This document shows positions 1 through 10,967 of a stretch of DNA of 58,495 bases, piece after piece. The first letter of the stretch is position 1. Every line of letters begins with the position of its first letter. The position numbers were made by a program, and so were the translations under genes. The stretch spans positions 1 to 58,495 of the forward strand of contig JAAAUF010000141.1 of the NCBI GenBank assembly GCA_015499985.1, in the 5' to 3' direction. Source of the stretch: Haplosporangium gracile (taxonomy: Eukaryota; Mortierellomycota; Mortierellomycetes; Mortierellales; Mortierellaceae). A model generated the notes under the pieces. The model saw only the letters and a program-made list of their open reading frames with translations, was not told the DNA's origin and searched no databases.

Positions 1-1586
1 TGGAGCCAAAAAAAGAGGAATAAAGATGGTTCGAATCTCAGGAAGGACAACTCTTTTTTTTTGGATTGTTTGTTTCTGAGCAAGGGGCGATCTAAAAAGA
101 GGACGAGCCTAGGGATCTGACGTTGATAGAAGGATGGATTAAAAAAGGGAAAGAAAGAGAGGGAAGAGGAAGAGGGGAAAGTAAAGGATACAACAGCATA
201 CATATACGGGCAAGGGAAGGGAAAGGGAAAGGGATAGGGATAGGGAAAGGATAAGGGAAAGGGAAAGGGAACGAGAAAGAGAGGACAAAACGACGGGAAG
301 GAATGTATAGAAAAGGAAGAGGAAGAAAGGAAAGAAAAAGGGACTGGGAGAAGAAGAAGACGATGAAGAAGAGCAAAGAAAAAGAGAGTATGCACCGCAG
401 ACAAGGCAAAAGCAAGGAAGAAAGGGAGAGAGAGAGCCAAAGGGATGACTCAAGGGACAATGGCAAAGAGAACGAGAGCAAAGAGACGACAATGAAATGC
501 ACACACTCATGCACATACAAAGAGCGGACAAAAGAGGATTTTCAGGGTGGTGGACACAACATCCTTGGGAAGACGACGGTAAAGTGGTAGAGCGCACATT
601 AATGGCTGCAAGACAAAATAGGACAAAGGGATAAGCCGACACACTTGTAAGGTGGCAAGAGATATTTTCGGGATCATCGTCATTCCCTCCTCCAGTACTC
701 AACAAGGCATATTCTTATTTTTCAAAGCAAAAATAAAAAAAAAAAGGTATGAACGCCACCAAAAGTTAATGACGTCTTGAGCAGAGGCGTGTACGCGCGT
801 GTGTCAAATGTGTCCACAAAAAAGTCATTTATCAAAAAGCGAGGAGGGAGAAGAGAAAGCCTCGCTCAATTGACTAATATGTATTGCCGCATGTAATTGT
901 TGCGCATCGTATCTTATCTGATAAGTTGTAGAGGGAGGCCCATTCGCAAACACGACGCGTTTTTTTTTTGTTAGGAGCCAAGTATGTGGCCATCCAATGG
1001 TCAAAATCATTCTCAAAGAAGATTTGAACAGCCCTTAAAATTGTTTAATTGGTCCTGGTCGTGTGCCCACAAATGGACGAAGATCAACTCATAGGTCCAC
1101 TCATTGACACATATCAGAAAGAGAGGGTATTGCATACATACACACATACCATGTATGCCAATGTCATGCCGTATTCTTTTTGTCCTTGTTTTTCCTCCCT
1201 TTCCGACCACCGGGAACACTGCAATAATAATGGTGTAGAGTAAACTATGACCAACGAATAGCCGGCAACGGCAAAATGGAACAACAGCTCTTTATCACGA
1301 TTCCTTCCTTCCAAGTGATGATGGAAATGATTCATTTCACACGGCCCAGGCACGAGGATAATGTAGTTTACTTTTTTTCATTTTTTTTTCTCTCTCTCCT
1401 TCCTTCTCTTTCTCTTTCTTCTTCCCCTTCCTTCTTTCACCTTCCTTCTCCTTCCTTCTCCTTCTCCTTTTCTCTCTCTCTCTCAAGCCTCCTCCCGCTT
1501 TTCTTCCCTCCTACTCTTTATTACTTTCACCACCCCTTCTCTCTTTTATCAACCAACGACCACCCTCGACTTCGGACATCATCTCA
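1..1586. other. Low-complexity lead-in and 5' flank of the Nudix-CCCH-W2 gene
   Basis: No gene is supported here. Positions 150-430 are almost pure purine, with imperfect GGGAAA/GGGATA units around 206-272. Positions 1375-1550 are almost pure pyrimidine (CTT/CTC runs) and end about 40 bases before the start codon of the next gene, a common layout for a fungal core promoter or leader. Long open frames on either strand are low-complexity translations (poly-Ser/Phe/Leu or poly-Lys/Arg/Glu). Confidence 0.6.
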
Positions 1587-4500
1587 ATGGACAAGTCCTT
1601 GCACGTAACAGGAATCCTCATTTACCGTCATCAGCGGAACTCGACAGAGATCTTATTAGTTAACGATTCTTTTAACCACAAACGACACTGGACTGCTCCC
1701 AAGGGCAGAGTCATCGGCGATGAAGACGAGCTCAAGTAAGTCTCCTCATCTCTCTTTCTTCTTTTTTAGGCTATGACTCCGGATCACACTACCACCTTAC
1801 ACATCTGAGCTTGGACGAAAGAACCCGTAGCGTAGCCTAATCAGGTTCATTTTTCTTTTGCCTTGTTTTGCAAACGATGTAGATGTGCACTGCGTGAGAC
1901 TTTGGAGATCACTGGACTCTCCGTCAAGGACCTGAAGGTCGAGGAATCCTTCCGCGCCGAGATCAAGTACCTTTCCGGCACTAAGTAAGAACCGCACCTC
2001 AGTTTCTCATTGTTGCAAAGGCAGGGTAGACAAGGGAGGGAAGGGGAGGGAGGGGATATAAAAATGGGCCAATAAGGACGCATGGTGTGAATCTGGTCAA
2101 TAATACCGCATTTAAAACCATCACAAGGACGCAAGGCAAGCAGTGCAGAGCAGAGCAGGACGATCTGAGGAAACACGAAGAGGATTAAGCAGCAGTTGAA
2201 GGAGAAAAGGAACAAAGGAAAGAAATCTAAGGGATCGAGCAGATCGAATATGAATGGGAAAGGACAAGCTCGTTTTTATTGCTTTCTTTCTTCCGTTTGA
2301 CAAGGGAGCACGACTATGAAGAGAAGGGCGAGTTGTACAGATCCGATAGGGAAAGGAAACAGCGCACGCCTTCTCGTCCCTTTACCCTTAGATGTGAACC
2401 ACAGGAGAAAAAGAAATAACCAGATTGAATATCAAACGAGTAGCTGACCATCTCCTCATTTCATTCTCGAAGGCCCAAGCGTGTTGTCTACTACCTTGCC
2501 GAGTTGACCGACAGTTCCAGGGTTCTCCCCACAGGAGAAGGCGTTCAGTTCTCGTGGTGCAACTCTCAGCAAGCGACCGACAAGGCTCTCTACAGGACCA
2601 TGCAGGACGTTCTCCGCATGGCATTTACTGCGGCCGAGGCTAACCGCGCCAAGGCTCTTGCTGCTGCCCCGTCCAAAATCCACCGCAACCACTCCAACAA
2701 CAGCGGCGGCGACAGCCTCGAGTCCAACATGAAGAACCTCAACATTGCCCTCCCTCTGGATTCACAGCGTCAGGCCATCACCCGTGACTACAACAACAGC
2801 CGCCACGGTGGTAATGGTCAGGGTCAGAACAGAGATCGCGGAGATCGCGATGGCAGCGGTCGCTACAACAATAACAGCGGCGGCAACAACAACAACGGTA
2901 CGTTTGTCTGGCTTCCATGTTCCGAAAATGTGATATCCGAAGATCAAGACATCACTGGACTCAATATGAAAACATTGCAATGATGCTCATCGCGCAAATT
3001 ATTTTTCTCTTTTGTCTTGTGCTTTTAGGTGGGTCAGGAAACTCACATGCTGACAACCCCAACTACAAAACCCGTCTTTGCGAACGATTCGAGACGGAGC
3101 AGTTCTGCCCCTACTACGGCAAGTGTACATTTGCCCACGGCGCAGCTGAACTGCGCCAGCGCCCTGCCTCAGCAGAGCAGCAGGACAAGCCCGTGTCGGC
3201 TGTTCAGGCTTCTTACCAGAACCGTGCCAAGCGCACCGAACCCACTGAGGGCGAGTTCCACAAGACTCGCCTTTGCGAGCGTTTCATGAACGATGGCGAA
3301 TGCCCCTTTGGAACCAAGTGCACCTATGCCCACGGACGCGAGGAACTTCGTCAGCGCGCTGGGCAGCAGAACAACCAGAATAACCAAAACAGTGCCAATG
3401 GATCTTACAACAACACCGGCAACAACAACGGACAGAACAGAGGATATTCCCGGGATGGTCAAAACGGAGAGCGCCCCTACAGATCGAACGGCGAAGGATA
3501 CCAGGATCGTGGAGGCTACCGTTCTCAGCAGCAGCAGCAACAGCAAGGGTCTTTGACTGACAGATCGGAGGACCGCTCCTATCGCTCTGTCCGTTCAGAG
3601 GGTCCCTACCGCTCTACCTTTGCTGAGAACGCTCGCGAGAACCGCGATGGCCCTTACAGACCTCCACAGGTCACTGAGCAGGAAAAGACCTCAACCTCGT
3701 CTTTCCGTGTTCAAGCTGAGGCCAATCCTACTGGTGCATACCGCCCACCTGGATCTCGAAACCTTTCTAGCCAGGCTAACGATGACTCCTTGAGCCGATC
3801 TGTCCTTGCTCCACGCAGCAGTATTGTAGCACCCGTTGCTGCTGCTGCACCCGCCGCCGTCACTGCTGCCCAGCCTGTTTCTGCTGCTACTACTCCTGTG
3901 ACCATCTCGCCTGCCACCACCCCTGTCTTGGGATCGGAGAAGACGGGCAACGGTCGTCGTCGTGTCCAAGACCTTAACGTAAGGCGAAATTACTTATCTT
4001 GACGTGGGGCGAAATGACTTCGTTGAATTATCATAGGCCTCGTAACTGACGCCATCTTTCTACTCGTTGGATTAAAAAAAAAATAGGACAAGCCTCGTGC
4101 CAAGGTTGTTGAGATGTCGAGCGAGGATATGGAAAAGTTCCAGCTTCGTCGTCCAGAGACACCTGTTCAGGTCAAGCCCGACTCGAAGCAAGCTCAGCGT
4201 GACCAGCTGATCCAGGATCTCCAAAAGTTCTTCCAGCAGCAACAGCAGGAGGGCAGTCAGGACAAGAAGCAGCAACAGCAGCAGCTCCAGGACGAGATCA
4301 AGGAAGTCACCCGTGTGGAGATGCGCAACGGTCTGACCAAGCCTCAGTTGTACTACATTTTGGTGTCGTCGCTGTTCACCGAGACGTCGGTGGAGACATG
4401 GAAGAAGGTGTTGACGGAGAAGGAGAAGTTGTTGGCAAACTTTGTCCGGTCGAGCGAGGACCAGCTTGCGTTGATGCGTGCTTGGGAACAGATGTTTGTC

Positions 4501-4677
4501 AAGCATCGTCCCAACATGATGGCCAGAGCGCCCATTGTGCTGAAGGGCCTGTATGACACCGAGTTGGTCGAGGAGGATGTGATGTTGGCCTGGTACGATT
4601 TGGCGACAACGGATGCAGAGTTGAAGAAGAAATGTATGGTCTTTGTTGACTGGCTCCGCTCTGCCGAAGAGGAGTAA
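1587..4677 (+). CDS. Nudix (Ap4A hydrolase-like) - tandem CCCH zinc finger - W2 domain fusion protein
   Basis: Five exons: 1587-1735, 1883-1984, 2473-2897, 3029-3978, 4087-4677; 2217 nt, 738 residues, all phases fit. Residues 1-140 resemble NUDT2-type diadenosine tetraphosphate hydrolase: a Nudix box at 40-62 (G40, E46, R54, E55, E58) and the family's KPK-VVYYLAE strand. One metal-ligand Glu of the box is Ile59, so catalysis is doubtful. Two C-x8-C-x5-C-x3-H fingers follow (C243/C252/C258/H262 and C308/C317/C323/H327), each led by KTRLCERF, as in TIS11/TTP proteins that bind AU-rich mRNA. After an Arg/Tyr/Gly/Gln-rich stretch, residues about 612-738 form a W2 (eIF5C) domain with LYDTELVEEDVMLAWY and the acidic end FVDWLRSAEEE, a surface that in eIF5 contacts eIF2-beta and other initiation factors. 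An RNA-bound translation regulator is inferred. I do not recall this domain order in any characterised protein. Confidence 0.9.
2057..2064 (+). promoter_or_regulatory. TATA-like box inside intron 2 of the Nudix-CCCH-W2 gene
   Basis: TATAAAAA lies in a purine-rich part of the 488-nt second intron (1985-2472). It could serve an internal promoter giving transcripts that lack the Nudix exons. It may equally be a chance match; there is no further support. Confidence 0.2.
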
Positions 4678-5415
4678 GCAAGAAAAGTGTCAGGTTCAAA
4701 AAAGTAACTTAGTAGTCGTAGTATTAGTCGTATTATTAGTCGTAGTCGTAGTATTTGTCTTTTATCCCTTGGACCATTTGTGGGAGATTTTTGTTTCAAT
4801 TTAACATATGGAAGTTATTACAAAAACGACAAGGAGTTCCTCTACTCTTTGGTAAAAATTTGTTTCTGCTGCCACTGTCAGAAAATAGTCGCATTCGTTC
4901 CCAACCTTACACATTGATTGTGTATTCACTTTTCAGACGCCACTTCTGCTTCGCCCAAAATTTATATGACCACCTATTATTTTGGTGATTTCTTTCTGCA
5001 TGGTGTGGATGATATCGCTAGTTGCTTGTGTGCGTTGATGCAGTAGTGGCTGTCGATGCATGAGGCAGGCACAGGAGAATTTGACGAGCGGTATAGTGGT
5101 CTCCACATATAAGCCTTTGTCCTTTTTACTTTCCCCTTTTCCCTTTTCCTATAAAAACCTGCCTCCATTTCCTTTGTTCCTTCTTCCTTCCTTCATTTTC
5201 TAACAACATTCTCTCCAGTACACCTCATATCTCACACTCTCCTCCACATCTACCTGTATACTACTCTACATATATCTTCGCCACACCCTTTCTAAGTAAT
5301 CCATAACAACCATTCTGTAAGGCCGATGCTAGATGTGATTGCGAATCTGCTCAAAATATCCTTTTGCAACTTAACAAGTACATCAGCATTCAAACTTCCT
5401 TAACATAGTTCAAGA
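4678..5415. other. Intergenic region: 3' flank of fusion gene and promoter-like region
   Basis: Positions 4705-4755 carry AGTCGTAGTATT-type short repeats, probably 3' UTR. TATAAAA at 5150-5156 is followed by a pyrimidine-rich stretch (5161-5300) typical of fungal transcription starts, about 260 bases before the first Met of the broken PIN/Fanzor-like gene. No other gene is visible. Confidence 0.5.
5150..5156 (+). promoter_or_regulatory. TATA box-like element before the PIN/Fanzor-like pseudogene
   Basis: TATAAAA on the plus strand is followed directly by a C/T-rich tract. Spacing of about 260 bases to the ATG at 5416 is compatible with a promoter. Function is inferred. Confidence 0.35.
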
Positions 5416-8400
5416 ATGGGAGTCAATGTCCTTTCTACATGGATCAAGGAGGCCTCCGACGGAATCGAGGAAGATCTCACCAAAAAAAAAAAAAAAAAAA
5501 AAAAATCCGTACCATGTGGACTTTTCAGCGATGGTCTTCGCCCTATTGAACTCGCGTGCATTTTACGAAACTGTCAACATCGAAGCCAGGCAGGGCCTAA
5601 CTGCACCGCTCACTAAAAACAGCTGTCGCTACCAACATATCAGAAGGCGAACAAAAACATTCACATTCACCACCGGCGGAGACCGCGAATATCGAGTTGG
5701 GAAGTCCGTCCATCAAACATGCCCGCCTCGCATTGGGAGCTCCCTCAGGCACAAATAATTCGACCGCTCCTAACCCTCCCGGCTCGGCTCTGACAAACTT
5801 TGCGACGAAGCTCCAACATCTACTGCAAGGAGGGCCAGGTCAGATCTTTCTCGACAGCAATGGTGCTCTCACAACAACACGTGCCCAGAACAAAGATATT
5901 GTAAGTATATTACATTTTCAAGGGCAACTAGAAAAGATTAAGCTGTTGTAAGAAATGTACCTTATACAATCTTGTTGCTTTGGTTTTTCAATAGGACTAT
6001 GGCCACATAGGCCAAGTTATACACGACATCCTCATGAAAAAAGTCTCACAGGAGCTCACACAATCCACGCCGACAGTCCCCGTTCGGGCGAGAAGGAGCA
6101 CGCCCATTAGAAACGGCACCGTGATCTAATAAAGAGGCTGAGAAACCTCGAGAAGGTCTATGGCCCCGGCAAGATCAAAGGGACGAAACAGCTATACCGG
6201 CGCCTGAAGTTTGTTTATCAAACACTACCCGATGCCGCGAGACAAGTGCTGGATGCTCTAAAGAAGCTGGGATGGACAATATGTTGCTGCCTTCACCAAG
6301 CCGACTGCTTCATTGCGCGTTGTCTTAACAGTGCCGTCAAGCCGGAGGATGCGTGAATCACCACCAAGGATTCTGACTTGTTGTTCTTTAAGGCCTCTAC
6401 ACCGAGCACTCTTCTTATCGGCAGTTAGTGGAAAACACTTCAAAAACAGGACCTTATGGATCAACACCAGCTCCCCACTCCAGCCCACCTTCTTCTTGTC
6501 ATATTAATAACCAACGACTATACCAACGGCGTTCCTTTCCATGGCTTGGTGTCGAACGCTGAAATTGTTTGGACGTTTGCATTGGACGGACTCGAGGGAC
6601 TGAACGACCAGGAGCGACTTCGACGTATCAAACATCACGTCATTCAGTACTTGAACATTGTACACAACTACGTCAAAGAGGTCCAGATGATCGCGGAGAA
6701 CACCCTCATGGACAATGCGAGAAGAAGGCAACAGAGTGAGAAAGCCAACAAAGGGGCTTGAGGAGGATCGAGAAGTCTCAGCGCCAGTTGAACGTAGGCG
6801 TCAACCGGTTCGATCATGCCCTTCAGGCGTTCGTGATGTGTACCGAGCATCCTTTACTTATGGATGGGACCGAAACGGCTTCCTGTACACCCGATATCCA
6901 CAGCCCTGTCAAGACTATCATTCAGGAAGTTGAGATGAAAAAGGTAAAGACCAACTGGGAGCGTTTCTCAAGGACCCAAACATCACATACAGGGCCACTA
7001 GCGCCTGCACCTATCGACCAAGCACCTCCACTCTACAGGCAGATTAAAAATTGGGGAAGGCGCCGCGGCTCACGCGCCCGATCAAGGATAAGGCAGAAAT
7101 GGCAGAGGACAAAGTATGTACTTTTTAGCGTCATCTTCAGATATATTCAGCTACTTGTATTGACTTCTATTGCTTCTGTACTAATATCACTCTTCGTAAC
7201 ATTGGCGCGTTTATTTCTAGATTTCGATCCCGGACGGATCAAGCGGATCGATACGTACTCTAACGGTCAACCTCGAGAAAGCCAGCCCCATCGAGGACAT
7301 GGATTTGTCTGGTCTGAAACCATCAACCCCTCGACCATACAAGCTAAAGGAGCCCACTACCAGAAACGTTCAACCCACTACCCCTGAAGGCAAGAAAAAA
7401 AAGAGGCTACTTGGCTATCACTCAAATAAGACTGGTCATGCTGCTCTGAAGAAGTCATTCAAGTCTGTTTTCGCCACTGTTATACTTATCACTGGATCAG
7501 TCAAGGGATGCCTGAAACGATCTACTGATCTCTTCATGGCGAACGTCGACCTGGTTGCCCAGAGACTTGATATGGTTGTGTTTATCGTCAATACTGCCAA
7601 GCATTTTTGTTTACAAGATGCCCGAAATGCGGATCCTGCGAGAGCTATTCCCTAGTTCGCTGCAAACAATCCAGGGTCAAGTCATGGCTGGTGAACAGAC
7701 GCCAGCTCTGGAGAAGATTTTGGATTCAGACTGGGTAGAAATGGTTGTTGGGGACCTGTTATCCTATGTTTTCCGAGATTCTACAAGCGTTCGAGGACAT
7801 ACAACGCAGAAGTCCAAGTCGCAGGATGCACTGGCGGAGGGCAATGTCGATTTTCGCGAACTTCAAGAAGTTGGATCCGGGATTCAAGGCTCTTAACCCA
7901 TCCGACATACCCCTCGATGTTGTCATCGATGATCTGGCGCCCGTGGTCTGCTTGGCTATGAAGCTGCATTACAGAAAGTCACCACAAACTATCCGCACAA
8001 AGGTACTAATCGCCCAATTCGTTGATGAAGCGCCATTGATAACTGGAAAGTGTGTACTACATATTTTAATATTACGCATTTTTTTTCTTTTTTACAATGT
8101 TAGATGGAGAAGCTTGAGTTCGATTCTGCCGATCTTCCAAAAGTCGAACAGAAAGATGAAGACAAACTTGACGATAACGGTACTACTCTAGACGATGACA
8201 CCGATGACGAGGACTCCAAGAAGAAGTCGAAAAAACTCGTCTTTCAGCCTCAACACATCCGATCATGCTGGCGCTATCTCATAAAGCTTTCGGCGGCAAA
8301 CCGACCTCGTCTCTGTATCCAGTCCAAGATGACCGACAACTTTATCGACATCAGGGAGGAGGGGCTGAAGCGTATTCTTTGGAGAAGAGTTGCAGGTCAA

Positions 8401-9132
8401 GTCAGACTGATTTGGAGCGGCGGTTCCCATACCCATGACTGAGTCTCAAACACGACTCAGAGAACGCCCTCAAATCCGCGTAACAGCAGTATTTCGAGTT
8501 GGAGCCGATCATCCATGGATTTTACTCATCGTCGGACTGGAAGAAGGCCGTATACCAACATAGAATGGCAAAATTGCCAGAGATGAATATGGCAGTGGCA
8601 GGCGTGCTCTAACTTGTTGATGAAGCATTGAAGAGTACCCCAATGACAGGACGTAAGGTTCTCTTCGCGTTGGGAAACGCGACTTTTCGGACATGGTTCA
8701 ACCTTACATCAGTGCACACGACGTTCCTGGGCAGACTACAATGTAAGGTAGTAATGAAAAATGAAGAGAGTGGCGAGAGGAAGAGGTACGGGTGGTCGTA
8801 TCTGTTAGTATCGTATGTCCCTTCAGTACTATGGCCATACGGATACACATTTATATTGATCCATTTGTCTTTTTTAAAATTAATAGAGCGTGGCTCTTGG
8901 GTTCAACGTAGCGTTGGTGGATGAATATCTCACATCTACAATGTGCTCAACCTGCGTTTCCATGAGCGAGACGACAAGACTTGCTAAGACCTCTATGAGA
9001 ACTGTGCGCGTGTGAAATGCAGGCGGTTGACTCATAGACTTGATGGGTGCGCATAATATTGCTATCATTGGCAAGCATTTCCTCAAGCATCTCGGACACC
9101 CCTCCTTCAACCTCTATAGATTGTACCTATAG
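5416..9132 (+). pseudogene. Decayed gene: XPG/FEN1-like PIN nuclease start, TnpB/Fanzor-like RuvC and zinc-finger end
   Basis: Start at 5416 (MGVNVLSTWIKEA). A run of 24 A at 5482-5505 breaks the frame; the next readable piece is YHVDFSAMVFALL (XPG N-region like). Around 6240-6420 the frame reads LKKLGW, LHQADCFIA, PEDA, TGA at 6354, then TKDSDLLFF, which fits an XPG-I/PIN acidic site; another stop is at 6426. The middle (6500-8450) runs through several frames and keeps intron-like GT...AG blocks (for example 5900-5994 and before 7220). It encodes a region I cannot name, including QPQHIRSCWRYLIKL. The 3' part reads GRKVLFALGNATFRT (8640-8700), LVDEYLTSTMCSTC (8914-8955), a shifted CARVKC...THR knuckle (9003-9038), then DLMGAHNIAIIGK (9037 on), stop at 9130. 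The VDEY-TS-C-x2-C...RD-x3-A-NI pattern is that of TnpB/Fanzor RuvC and zinc finger. Many stops and shifts make it non-functional. Whether the PIN and RuvC parts were one protein is inferred from shared strand and continuity. Confidence 0.75.
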
Positions 9133-9317
9133 TTTTTTTTTTATCCCAGCTTAGTCAATGGACTGACGAAGAGATAGTCAATGGCCAGTCGCCGTGTTTT
9201 TTCTTTCCTTCTTTCTATTACTATTATCATTAATCAAAAGTTTTCTCAGATTGCAAATTGGAGTTGTTATGTTATTATTTATTTTCTATGGAAAAGGACG
9301 AAAAGTTAGTGGGTAAG

Positions 9318-10967
9318 TTATGATTGCTGCTGCATGGCGCCAGCGCCCTTCCAATGAATGACAAGACCAGGACGGGCCTCCTCAATCCGATCTGCAACGC
9401 GTTCCCAGGCAGTCTGCTCGTCGTCTGGACGAGGCTCCGAGTCGTCACCGCCCTCGTTATCACCATCATCATCATCGTCTCCATCGCCGTGTCCGGGATC
9501 TTGTGGCGCCTGGGACCGATCGCCGTTGCCGGCAATCTCGAGACGGATCAAGGAAGGGAGGGCGCCCTTGATGAGGCTGACACCCAATTGTGTAAAGTCC
9601 TCACGAGAGATACCGTTACAGCCAACGTCAAGGTGGGCCAACTTCTCGAGGACGTGGTGCGCTGTACTCGCGCCGTTGGGGATTGCAGCGCTAAGGGATG
9701 GTGCCGTTGTTGAAGTGGGCGAAGAAGATGCTGAAAGGAGATGGCTATCGATGGCTTCGTGCAAGATATTGATTCCGTTCTCGTAGAGACCCAAGCTCTC
9801 GAGTGAACTGGCGCCGACAAGTCCGTGCCACCCAAGAACGCCGACCTTGTTCGATCCAAGCTCTAGGTTCTTGAGTGTCGCGTTGTATCCACTAGAAGAC
9901 GAAGGAGTGAGAGCAGCGCCCAGGGTACGAGCACCACGGTTTCCGATCCTGTTGTTCCTCATCCGGACTGTGGTCAACCCTTGGTTCGAACGAAGAGCCT
10001 CTGCCAGAAAGGTGACACCAACCGACGAGATGTTACAGTAATCCATCCATATCTCCTGCAGACTGTTGTTGTGCTTCAGGGACTCGGACAGTGTCTCGAG
10101 GACGGCATCTCCATCCGACCGGATCTCGGCCTCCTGATCGGGCGACAAGGCCTTGTTTAGTGCAGCGAGATCGTCGTCCCACTGCAGTTTGTCCTCATCG
10201 CCTTCCTCGACGGGCAGAGGAGGGTCCATGGAAGAGCTCATTCGCAATCGTTGCAGAGTCTTATTGGTCTTGAGGGCCTCTCCGATCGCCATGCCTCCCT
10301 CCTCTGTCAACTCGTTGTCCGACAGATCGATCTCTCTCAATCCAATGCCATCGTCAGAGGTCGAATTACCGGCAAGAAGGGTAGCAATGGCACGGGTTCC
10401 ATGTTCTCCAAAAGAGTTGAGTGAAAGGTCCAGAACTCTGAGCCCTCTGTTATGGGCAAGAGCCTTACAAAGGACATCAATATCCTGATCCGTCAACTTG
10501 TTCCTGGCCAAATTCAACTCTTGCAGACCCGTGTTCTTCTCCAACGCCTCCGCCAACGCCAGCATACTCCCTGCCCCATCATCACTTCCGCCATGCTCAC
10601 CAAGCCCCTTATTCTCCATATCCAACCTCACCAATCCCTTATTCTTGGCCATACCCTCCGCTAGAGCCTTCACAACCTCCCCATTCCCACCCATCCGATC
10701 GTTCCCGATATTCAATCTCTCCAACGTCGAATTCAGTTCCAACGCCGTCGCAAGTTTCTTGGCAGCGGCTGCGTCCAGAGAATGGCCTGACGCATAAAGT
10801 TCCTTGAGGGTTGTGTTTTCAGAAAGGGCGTCGAATAAGAGTCCGAGTTCTGCGGTGGTGACGCGACGGAAGGAGAGGATGTGAAGGGATGTGAATGTGC
10901 TGTCGTTAGAGCGGAGGCGTTTGCACCATCCGTCGACGCTGTTTGTGTTTCCGCCACCCCAAGCCAT
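9318..10967 (-). CDS. Intronless leucine-rich-repeat protein (ribonuclease-inhibitor/RanGAP-like repeats)
   Basis: One exon, 549 residues. The start at 10967 (MAWGGG) is chosen because the frame upstream is only low-complexity, hydrophobic sequence. From about residue 25 to 480 the protein is built of about a dozen repeats with the LxxLxLxxNxx(L)xxxG pattern and 28-ish spacing. Examples are LERLNIGNDRMG, LRVLDLSLNSFGEHG, LREIDLSDNELTEEG and LTTVRMRNNRIG. This is the ribonuclease-inhibitor type also found in RanGAP and NLR proteins, and acts as a protein-binding horseshoe. No NACHT, kinase or GAP catalytic part is present. Near the C-terminus is an Asp-rich acidic run of about 25 residues, reminiscent of the RanGAP tail, but the RanGAP arginine cannot be placed with certainty. 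It lies 186 bases beyond the broken Fanzor-like gene and in opposite orientation. Partner and location are unknown. Confidence 0.8.
   Translation of the reverse strand: MAWGGGNTNSVDGWCKRLRSNDSTFTSLHILSFRRVTTAELGLLFDALSENTTLKELYASGHSLDAAAAKKLATALELNSTLERLNIGNDRMGGNGEVVKALAEGMAKNKGLVRLDMENKGLGEHGGSDDGAGSMLALAEALEKNTGLQELNLARNKLTDQDIDVLCKALAHNRGLRVLDLSLNSFGEHGTRAIATLLAGNSTSDDGIGLREIDLSDNELTEEGGMAIGEALKTNKTLQRLRMSSSMDPPLPVEEGDEDKLQWDDDLAALNKALSPDQEAEIRSDGDAVLETLSESLKHNNSLQEIWMDYCNISSVGVTFLAEALRSNQGLTTVRMRNNRIGNRGARTLGAALTPSSSSGYNATLKNLELGSNKVGVLGWHGLVGASSLESLGLYENGINILHEAIDSHLLSASSSPTSTTAPSLSAAIPNGASTAHHVLEKLAHLDVGCNGISREDFTQLGVSLIKGALPSLIRLEIAGNGDRSQAPQDPGHGDGDDDDDGDNEGGDDSEPRPDDEQTAWERVADRIEEARPGLVIHWKGAGAMQQQS

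Noticed and set aside
206..272. Telomere-like GGGAAA/GGGATA units
   Set aside because: Units are irregular and not TTAGGG, and lie within a wider purine tract; an interstitial telomere is not supported.
92..705. Long open frames on both strands at the window start
   Set aside because: They translate purine/pyrimidine repeats into Ser/Leu/Phe or Lys/Arg/Glu strings, with no family similarity or splice structure.
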